Origin: Proteus cibi | Lineage (GTDB): Bacteria; Pseudomonadota; Gammaproteobacteria; Enterobacterales; Enterobacteriaceae | NCBI RefSeq assembly: GCF_003144405.1 | Contig: NZ_PENW01000009.1 | Location: 186,001 to 250,000, forward strand | Length of the DNA stretch: 64,000 nucleotides | Direction of reading: 5' to 3' | Shown here: in pieces, positions 57,818 to 64,000 of the stretch | Layout: the number at the start of each line of letters is the position of its first letter | Position numbering within the stretch: position 1 is the first letter of the stretch | Notes under the pieces: model-generated | Database searches by the model: none | Told to the model about the DNA's origin: nothing | What the model saw: the letters and a program-made list of their open reading frames with translations, nothing else | Position numbers and translations under genes: made by a program

Positions 57818-58854
57818 TACAGTGCCGCGTTATAAAATTGTTCAGTATCTTTATTAGCAACAGCTTGCATCAAAGCTTCTTCTTGCTGATTATCACCCAT
57901 AGATACTGCTAATCGTTCAGGGTTTAAACCTAACTTACGGAATAACTGGTGATCTTTGTCTTCGGTCGGATTGGTTGTCGTTAATAATTTGCAACCATAG
58001 AAAATAGAGTTCGCCCCAGCCATAAAGCAGAATGCTTGTGTTTGTTCACTCATTTGCTCACGCCCAGCAGAAAGACGCACATAAGAGCGTGGCATCATGA
58101 TACGGGCAACGGCGATAGTACGAATAAAATCAAAAGGATCAACATCCTCATTATCAGCCAATGGTGTACCTTTGATTTTGGCTAACATATTGATGGGCAC
58201 ACTTTCAGGAGGTTGTGGCAAATTCGCTAATTGCACTAGCATTGCCGCGCGATCTTTAACTTCCTCGCCTAACCCTAATATTCCGCCAGAACACACTTTA
58301 ATACCGGCATTGCGCACTTTATCAAGCGTATCTAAGCGATCTTGATAGGTACGTGTTGTGACGATACTGCCATAGAATTCAGGTGAGGTATCAAGGTTGT
58401 GGTTATAAAAATCCAGCCCTGCATCTGCTAATCGGTTAGCTTGTGAGTCATCTAATTTGCCGAGTGTCATGCAGGTTTCCATACCCAGCGCTTTAACTTC
58501 TTTTACCATTTGCTCAAGGTAAGGCATATCTCGCTCATGCGGATTTTTCCATGCTGCGCCCATACAAAAACGAGTTGAACCCGCTGCTTTTGCTTTTTTC
58601 GCAGATTCAATCACTTGCTGCACTTCCATTAAACGCTCTTTTTCTAACCCTGTTTTATACCGTGCGCTTTGAGCACAATATTTACAATCTTCAGGACAAG
58701 CCCCTGTTTTAATAGAAAGCAACGTACTCACTTGGATTTGTGAAGGGTCAAAATGTTGACGATGAACTTGTTGTGCCTGAAAAACCAAATCTAAAAATGG
58801 CATATCAAACAATGCTCTAGCTTCTTTTAGTGTCCAACGTTTTAGTGCGCTCAC
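57817..58854 (-). CDS. bioB: Biotin synthase
   Basis: Radical SAM enzyme inserting sulfur into dethiobiotin. 345 residues (E. coli 346). SAM cluster CPEDCKYC with Cys53, Cys57 and Cys60; cysteines of the [2Fe-2S] centre in [15 protein letters not shown] and further on, and [11 protein letters not shown] near residue 257. First gene of bioBFCD, divergent from bioA across a BirA-type operator. Confidence 0.98.
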   Translation of the reverse strand: MSALKRWTLKEARALFDMPFLDLVFQAQQVHRQHFDPSQIQVSTLLSIKTGACPEDCKYCAQSARYKTGLEKERLMEVQQVIESAKKAKAAGSTRFCMGAAWKNPHERDMPYLEQMVKEVKALGMETCMTLGKLDDSQANRLADAGLDFYNHNLDTSPEFYGSIVTTRTYQDRLDTLDKVRNAGIKVCSGGILGLGEEVKDRAAMLVQLANLPQPPESVPINMLAKIKGTPLADNEDVDPFDFIRTIAVARIMMPRSYVRLSAGREQMSEQTQAFCFMAGANSIFYGCKLLTTTNPTEDKDHQLFRKLGLNPERLAVSMGDNQQEEALMQAVANKDTEQFYNAAL

Positions 58855-58904
58855 AATACAATCTCCTGTTTAAAAGTGATTGCCAGTTTAAATAATAGGG
58901 TTAT

Positions 58905-58940
58905 CATGTCAACTAAAATTGATCACCATTGGTTTACATG
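58905..58940. promoter_or_regulatory. BirA operator (bioO) between bioB and bioA
   Basis: CATGTCAACT and GGTTTACATG are inverted halves (8 of 10 complementary) separated by 16 bp, matching the layout of the E. coli operator (TTGTAAACC type arm and GGTTTACAA type arm). Biotinyl-AMP-bound BirA would repress both directions. Confidence 0.8.
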
Positions 58941-58957
58941 ATTAAGTGAAAAATATA

Positions 58958-60232
58958 ATGACACCTGAAGATATCGCTTTCGATTTACGCCATATTTGGC
59001 ACCCTTATACTTCGATGAGTAACCCTTTACCTGCTTACCCTATCGTCAGTGCAAATGGCGTTGAATTAGTCTTGGCTGATGGTAGAAAACTGATTGATGG
59101 AATGTCTTCATGGTGGGCTGCAATTCATGGTTATAATCACCCTGAACTCAATAATGCCGTTACAACACAGCTAAGCAATATGTCTCATGTGATGTTTGGT
59201 GGTATTACGCATCCACCAGCCGTATCACTTTGTCGAAAATTATTAGCGATAACACCAGACCCTCTTGAATGCATATTTCTCGCAGATTCCGGGTCAGTCG
59301 CTGTTGAAGTTGCGCTAAAAATGGCGTTGCAATACTGGCAGGCTAAAGGAGAAAAACGTCAACGTATTGTGGCGTTAAAACAGGGCTATCATGGTGATAC
59401 ATTTGGTGCCATGTCCGTGTGTGATCCGGACAACTCCATGCACAGTCTTTACAAAGGTTATCTGCCTAATCATCTCTTTGTGGATGCGCCTAAAACAGGA
59501 TTTTATGAACAATGGAACCCTAACGATATCAATTCGCTTCGTTTAACATTAGAACAGCATCATCAAGAAATTGCTGCCGTGATGCTTGAACCCATTGTTC
59601 AAGGCGCGGGAGGAATGCGAATTTATCATCCTGAATATTTAAAACAGGCAAGAGCCTTGTGTACTGAATTTGATGTGTTACTCATTGCAGATGAAATAGC
59701 GACGGGTTTTGGTCGAACAGGTAAGCTGTTTGCCTGTGAACATGCTGGAATATCGCCAGATATAATGTGTGTTGGTAAAGCATTAACGGGTGGTTATATG
59801 ACCTTATCAGCAACTTTAACGACGCGTCATATTGCCGAAACCATCAGCCAAGGTGCTGCTGGATGCTTTATGCACGGTCCTACTTATATGGGGAATCCTT
59901 TAGCTTGTGCTGTTGCTGATGCCAGTTTATCGCTATTAGCCAAAGGCAATTGGGTAAACCAAGTTGCAAACATTGAAAAACAACTAAAACATGCGCTATT
60001 ACCGTTAAAACAGGCTAAAAGTGTCAAAGATGTACGGGTTTTAGGTGCGATTGGTGTGGTCGAAATGAACGAGCCCGTCAATATGGCAAAACTGCAAAAA
60101 ATCTTTGTGGATGAAGGCGTTTGGATCAGACCTTTTGGCAAGCTAATTTATATAATGCCACCCTTTATTATGCCATCAGAAAGCCTGACTAAACTCACTC
60201 AATCTATTGAGAAAGTTGTTAATCTCTCATAA
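58958..60232 (+). CDS. bioA: Adenosylmethionine-8-amino-7-oxononanoate aminotransferase
   Basis: PLP aminotransferase using SAM as amino donor to make 7,8-diaminopelargonate. 424 residues (E. coli 429). [12 protein letters not shown] at the N terminus, [39 protein letters not shown] and the PLP lysine in [11 protein letters not shown] near residue 272. A GTG four codons upstream is in frame; this ATG matches E. coli, though its Shine-Dalgarno region is weak. Divergent from bioB. Confidence 0.96.
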   Translation: MTPEDIAFDLRHIWHPYTSMSNPLPAYPIVSANGVELVLADGRKLIDGMSSWWAAIHGYNHPELNNAVTTQLSNMSHVMFGGITHPPAVSLCRKLLAITPDPLECIFLADSGSVAVEVALKMALQYWQAKGEKRQRIVALKQGYHGDTFGAMSVCDPDNSMHSLYKGYLPNHLFVDAPKTGFYEQWNPNDINSLRLTLEQHHQEIAAVMLEPIVQGAGGMRIYHPEYLKQARALCTEFDVLLIADEIATGFGRTGKLFACEHAGISPDIMCVGKALTGGYMTLSATLTTRHIAETISQGAAGCFMHGPTYMGNPLACAVADASLSLLAKGNWVNQVANIEKQLKHALLPLKQAKSVKDVRVLGAIGVVEMNEPVNMAKLQKIFVDEGVWIRPFGKLIYIMPPFIMPSESLTKLTQSIEKVVNLS

Positions 60233-60247
60233 ACCTTTCATAAAAAT

Positions 60248-60284
60248 AAAACCTCTAGCAAGGTAATCTTTTGCTAGAGGTTTA
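60248..60284. terminator. Terminator between convergent bioA and pgl
   Basis: A 13-bp perfect stem AAACCTCTAGCAA/TTGCTAGAGGTTT with a 9-nt loop. The better T-run is on the minus strand. Confidence 0.85.
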
Positions 60285-60293
60285 CCGTCATTG

Positions 60294-61283
60294 TTATTTT
60301 GTCACAACAGTAACCCACATAGCGCCTTTACCTACTGGGTAACACGCTAATTCTGTTAAGGCACCCGTCTGTTTATCAATACGAGAAACAGACGCAAAAT
60401 CTGATTTTTGACCACAAGAAATCAGGTAATTTCCTGTATTATCAAGATTAAAGCCACGAGGCTGTGTTTGTGTTGGATAATAACCCACAGGTTGCAGATA
60501 GTCGCCCGCTTCAGAGATTGCCATCGCACAGATAAAGCTTTCAGAGCGTTCGCTTGCATAAAGAAAACGACCATCAGGGGTAATATGAATATCTGACGCC
60601 CAACGAGTACTGTTAAAGGTTTCAGGGACAATATCGACTGTTTGCATTAAACGATATAAATCCCCCATACGGCGATATACATTGATTGTTGCATCTAATT
60701 CATTAAGGCAATAAAACACATCACCATTAGGATGAAATGCCATATGACGAGGGCCTGCATTTAGTGCTGTTGTCAGTTCCTCAGTAGCTGATTCTGTTAA
60801 ACGACCGTCTTCTGATAAGTTAAATAAACGAATATGATCTTCACCTAAACAAGGCACTATCAGTTGTTTATTATTCCAATCGATATTAGAGGAATGAGGC
60901 TTATTTAAGCCTTCAATAATTTGAATAGGTGATTGAGGTATCCCCTCCACATTAATAGGCAAAACCGCTAGATTGCCTTGGTGGTAAGAAGGTACAAATA
61001 AGAAACGCCCTGTTTTATCTAAGCATAAATGAACAGGTGTGCTTGGAATAGAGGTGATAGCCTTTTGTTCTAACTGACCATCAAAAGCTATCGCAAATGT
61101 CACCACACTAAAATGGGGACGAATACCCACATAAAGGTATTTTCCATCAGCACTTGCAATCATGGGTTGCACTTGCCCTGCAACCTCAACAACCTGTAAT
61201 AAATCCATTTCACCTGCGGTGTTTAACGCATAAACATGAATTTGCTGACTCTCTGGACTTGCTACGTAGACTACCTGTTTCAT
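60294..61283 (-). CDS. pgl: 6-phosphogluconolactonase
   Basis: Hydrolyses 6-phosphogluconolactone in the oxidative pentose phosphate pathway. Seven-bladed propeller type, 329 residues (E. coli YbhE/Pgl 331). Blade repeats such as GKYLYVGIRP, GRFLFVPSYH, GRFLYASERSES and GNYLISCGQKS are visible, with MAFHPNGDVFYCLNE in the middle. Next to bioA and ybhA; E. coli keeps pgl near ybhA and mod. Confidence 0.95.
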   Translation of the reverse strand: MKQVVYVASPESQQIHVYALNTAGEMDLLQVVEVAGQVQPMIASADGKYLYVGIRPHFSVVTFAIAFDGQLEQKAITSIPSTPVHLCLDKTGRFLFVPSYHQGNLAVLPINVEGIPQSPIQIIEGLNKPHSSNIDWNNKQLIVPCLGEDHIRLFNLSEDGRLTESATEELTTALNAGPRHMAFHPNGDVFYCLNELDATINVYRRMGDLYRLMQTVDIVPETFNSTRWASDIHITPDGRFLYASERSESFICAMAISEAGDYLQPVGYYPTQTQPRGFNLDNTGNYLISCGQKSDFASVSRIDKQTGALTELACYPVGKGAMWVTVVTK

Positions 61284-61432
61284 CCCTTCTCCTTAAACCC
61301 CATTACCCATTGATTTATAAATAATAATAGAAAAACCAACGTTTAATTGTAACGATTAAGCTAGTTTATCTTTTATTGGTTAACGTGTAACATCAACAAC
61401 AATGCATATTAATACTATCAAGGGGCTTATTT

Positions 61433-62254
61433 ATGTCTTATCGCGTTATTGCTTTGGATCTTGATGGCACATTGCTTGATGACCAAAAACGTATCCTGCC
61501 AGAATCTTTAGAAGCACTCAATCTTGCAAGAAAAGCAGGCGTTAAAGTTTTAATTGTAACAGGTCGTCATCATGTTGCTATTCATCCATTCTATCAAGCG
61601 CTCGACCTTGATACCCCTGCAATTTGCTGCAATGGCACTTACCTTTATGATTATATTGGTAAAAAGGTACTAGAATCTGATCCATTGACCACGCAAGAAA
61701 CCAGAGCTGTATTAGATCTCGTTAAACAAACAGATGTACACCATTTAGTTTATGCTGACGATGCAATGATGTATGACCAACTTACCGCAGCAGTACAACG
61801 CACACTGAATTGGGCAGATACTCTTCCCATTACACAACGCCCCAATCTCGTTAAAGTCGATGATTTTTATCAAGCGATGCATGATGTTAATGCGATTTGG
61901 AAAATTGCCACTACAACGCCTGATCACGATGAATTACGCACTTTAGTTGAGAAAATTGAACAACAAGTCGGTTTAGAGTGTGAATGGTCTTGGGTTGATC
62001 AAGTTGATATTGCGAAAAAAGGCAACAGCAAAGGTCGTCGTTTACAACGTTGGGTTGAAGCGAATGGTATGAAGATGAGTGATGTGATTGCTTTTGGTGA
62101 TAATTTTAATGATCTGAGCATGTTAGAACATGTGGGCTTAGGTGTTGCAATGGGTAATGCCTCAGATGAAGTGAAAGCCCGCGCTAAGATGGTCACAAAA
62201 GTAAATTCACAGCCAGGCATTGCAGAAACTATTCATAAATATATTCTGTCTTAG
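61433..62254 (+). CDS. ybhA: HAD-superfamily phosphatase YbhA
   Basis: Cof-type HAD phosphatase; E. coli YbhA (272 residues; 273 here) acts on pyridoxal phosphate and fructose 1,6-bisphosphate. Motif I DLDGTLLD with Asp9 and Asp11, motif II VTGRHH, a C2B cap in the middle, Lys near residue 198 and motif IV VIAFGDNFNDLSMLE near 220. It lies between pgl and modC as in E. coli. Confidence 0.94.
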   Translation: MSYRVIALDLDGTLLDDQKRILPESLEALNLARKAGVKVLIVTGRHHVAIHPFYQALDLDTPAICCNGTYLYDYIGKKVLESDPLTTQETRAVLDLVKQTDVHHLVYADDAMMYDQLTAAVQRTLNWADTLPITQRPNLVKVDDFYQAMHDVNAIWKIATTTPDHDELRTLVEKIEQQVGLECEWSWVDQVDIAKKGNSKGRRLQRWVEANGMKMSDVIAFGDNFNDLSMLEHVGLGVAMGNASDEVKARAKMVTKVNSQPGIAETIHKYILS

Positions 62255-62280
62255 CCCTATTTTTACATCACACAAAAGAC

Positions 62281-62311
62281 AAAAACCTCATCAAAGATGA
62301 GGTTTTTTTAT
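62281..62311. terminator. Bidirectional terminator between ybhA and modC
   Basis: A 12-bp perfect stem AAAAACCTCATC/GATGAGGTTTTT with a 3-nt loop and T-run. Confidence 0.92.
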
Positions 62312-62331
62312 CAACAAAGACAACGAAAAAA

Positions 62332-63396
62332 TCAAAGATGGCGACTTAACGAAATGCTCTTTATTTGCGCATAAAGCCATTGCCCTTCTTGGATATTCAA
62401 TTCATCTTTTGCCCACGGCGTGATCCTCGCCCATAAATAATTGCCATCATTGACCAGTTTCACATCAACTTGACCATCATTTTTAATGGTTTCAACCACT
62501 TTCATATGCAAAATATTACGAATACTACTATTGGATGGACGCGTCGTTGTTAATGACACATCAGAAGCATCAATACGGACACGCACATCACGACCAATTT
62601 TAGCCTCAATTTGAGGCAACCACAGCACTTGATTACCAAATGCCGTTGCTGTCATATCGTAATGGCTATGGTGTTCTACTACCATCACATTGGCGATACT
62701 GCTTAATGTCTCTTTTTGTAACCAAGGACGTAATGCGCTACTTGCCCATACATCTTCAAGTTTACCTGTCGCCTTAATTTTTCCTGCATCCATCACAATG
62801 ACGTTATCTGCAAGTCGAATAATTTCATCAAGGCTATGGCTCACATACAAAATAGGAATTTGTACATCTTGTGAGAGCTTTTCTAAATACGGCAGTAACT
62901 CGCGTTTACGCGGTAAATCAAGCGAGGCTAAAGGCTCATCCATAAGCATAATATCAGGTGCGGTTAACAAGGCTCGCCCTATTGCCACGCGCTGTTTTTC
63001 ACCACCTGATAGTGTTATCGGAAAACGTGAGAGTAAATGTTCGATACCTAACAAATGAATAATGCGATCAAACTGCACTTTCATTGTCGGTGACATACCG
63101 TAAAGCAGATTTCCTCTTACCGTGTAATGAGGAAACAGTCGGGCATCTTGGAATACATAGCCCACTTTACGTTTTTCAGGTGGCAGATAAATTTTCTTTT
63201 CAGTATCAACCAGTGTGTGATTATTTAATACAATTCGCCCTGAATCCGGTTTGGTTAAACCACCAATCACATTAATCAGTGAAGTTTTACCCGCCCCAGA
63301 TAAACCAAAGACGGCAGTAATACTTTCTGTTGGCAGTTCAGTATTAATTTCCAGACGCAGTGATCCTAGCATCTGTTTAAAATTCATCTCTAGCAT
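62332..63396 (-). CDS. modC: Molybdate ABC transporter ATP-binding protein ModC
   Basis: ATPase of the ModABC molybdate importer. 354 residues (E. coli 352). Walker [10 protein letters not shown] near residue 31, signature [16 protein letters not shown], Walker [13 protein letters not shown] and H-loop SHSLDE; the C-terminal region from about 290 ([14 protein letters not shown]) is the molybdate-binding MOP/TOBE domain. Overlaps the end of modB by 7 nt. A second ATG three codons in is possible. Confidence 0.97.
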   Translation of the reverse strand: MLEMNFKQMLGSLRLEINTELPTESITAVFGLSGAGKTSLINVIGGLTKPDSGRIVLNNHTLVDTEKKIYLPPEKRKVGYVFQDARLFPHYTVRGNLLYGMSPTMKVQFDRIIHLLGIEHLLSRFPITLSGGEKQRVAIGRALLTAPDIMLMDEPLASLDLPRKRELLPYLEKLSQDVQIPILYVSHSLDEIIRLADNVIVMDAGKIKATGKLEDVWASSALRPWLQKETLSSIANVMVVEHHSHYDMTATAFGNQVLWLPQIEAKIGRDVRVRIDASDVSLTTTRPSNSSIRNILHMKVVETIKNDGQVDVKLVNDGNYLWARITPWAKDELNIQEGQWLYAQIKSISLSRHL

Positions 63397-64000
63397 ACGC
63401 CCCCCAATCTTTTACGACCCCAACGAGTTAGCCACTCTGAAGCCATTAAAGAGACGAGCGCCAAAATAATTGCAATCACACATAAACGGGCAGCATCCAT
63501 TTCCGCGCCCGGTGTTTCAATCAAGGTATACATTGCCAGAGGAATGGTTCTTGTTTCCCCCGGAATATTGGAGACGAAAGTGATTGTTGCGCCGAATTCT
63601 CCCAGTGAGCGCGCAAATGCCAACACAATTCCTGCGATGATCCCTGGCATAGACAAAGGTAACGTTATGGTAAAAAAGACTCGCAACGGTGAAGCTCCTA
63701 AGGTTCTCGCCGCTTGTTCCATACGTTGATCGACAGCTTCTAATGCTAATCTGATAGCCCTTACCATCAGTGGAAATGCAACCACCGCAGATGCAAGTGC
63801 TGCACCACGCCAACTAAAGGTAAAGCTAAAACCAAACCAATCATACAGCCATTCACCAATAAATCCCCGTCTCCCCATACTGATCAGTAAAAGATAACCA
63901 ACCACTACTGGAGGCAGAACTAAAGGTAAATGAATAATGCTATCAAGCAATGATTTACCGGGAAAACGTACCCTAACTAAAAGCCAAGCCATAAAAATGC
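63390..64000 (-). CDS. modB: Molybdate ABC transporter permease ModB (start cut by window edge)
   Basis: About 203 C-terminal residues are visible of an expected 229 or so; the frame stays open at the right edge. [34 protein letters not shown] and the EAA loop [27 protein letters not shown] match E. coli ModB, as do [29 protein letters not shown]. An internal Met near the edge is not the start. modA should lie just outside. Confidence 0.96.
   Translation of the reverse strand, partial: IFMAWLLVRVRFPGKSLLDSIIHLPLVLPPVVVGYLLLISMGRRGFIGEWLYDWFGFSFTFSWRGAALASAVVAFPLMVRAIRLALEAVDQRMEQAARTLGASPLRVFFTITLPLSMPGIIAGIVLAFARSLGEFGATITFVSNIPGETRTIPLAMYTLIETPGAEMDAARLCVIAIILALVSLMASEWLTRWGRKRLGGVC

Overview
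The window reads as chromosome of a low-G+C member of the Enterobacterales. Most proteins are close, near full-length counterparts of E. coli proteins and keep E. coli neighbour pairs, while the base composition is AT-rich with long A/T intergenic stretches. That combination fits the Morganellaceae, most likely Proteus or a close relative. This is judged from the proteins and composition, not from a search. No rRNA, tRNA, CRISPR array, transposase, integrase or phage gene was seen. Two genes are cut by the window edges: asmA on the left and modB on the right.

Layout. 0-4.3 kb: asmA, dcd, udk and mrp on the minus strand. 4.4-11.6 kb, plus strand: metG, yohJK, cdd, maeA and sanA. 11.6-14.8 kb, minus strand: yeiB, folE and a YbfB/YjiJ-type exporter. 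15-19 kb: moeAB and a YtcJ-like amidohydrolase. 19-24.3 kb: an acetyltransferase and LOG-family pair, rhtA, dps, dinG. 24.5-33 kb: an accessory catabolic region with a LysR regulator, a DapA-family lyase, a FabZ-like hot-dog protein, an MmgE/PrpD protein, a fumarase/aspartase-family lyase, a MetC-like PLP enzyme and a DcuC-like carrier. 33-43 kb: a small membrane protein, sseA, a YeaQ/YmgE protein, dusC, rhlE, cecR and ybhGFSR. 43.4-46.9 kb: an AT-rich accessory island with a YheO/DauR-type regulator, RidA, an MFS carrier and a TIM-barrel protein. 47-54.8 kb: ybhL, moaEDCA, yvcK, a DUF1266 protein and uvrB. 55-64 kb: bioDCFB and divergent bioA, pgl, ybhA, modC and modB.

In E. coli terms two distant blocks are joined. 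The asmA to folE part corresponds to the 46-48 min region and the moeA to modB part to the 17-18.5 min region, with maeA and accessory genes set between.

Two pathways dominate. Molybdenum cofactor: moaA, C, D and E make molybdopterin, MoeB charges MoaD, MoeA inserts molybdate and ModBC imports it. A Moco riboswitch and a good ModE-type operator lie upstream of moaA. Biotin: bioBFCD and bioA diverge around a BirA-type operator. Other recognisable control sites are a CRP/CytR-type array at cdd, an OxyR-like site at dps, and a LexA box with DnaA boxes upstream of uvrB.

The best candidates for something not already described are the 24.5-33 kb region, which may break down an aminodicarboxylate or thiol-succinate adduct and release fumarate, and the RidA/MFS/TIM-barrel island. 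Both assignments are inference from protein families.
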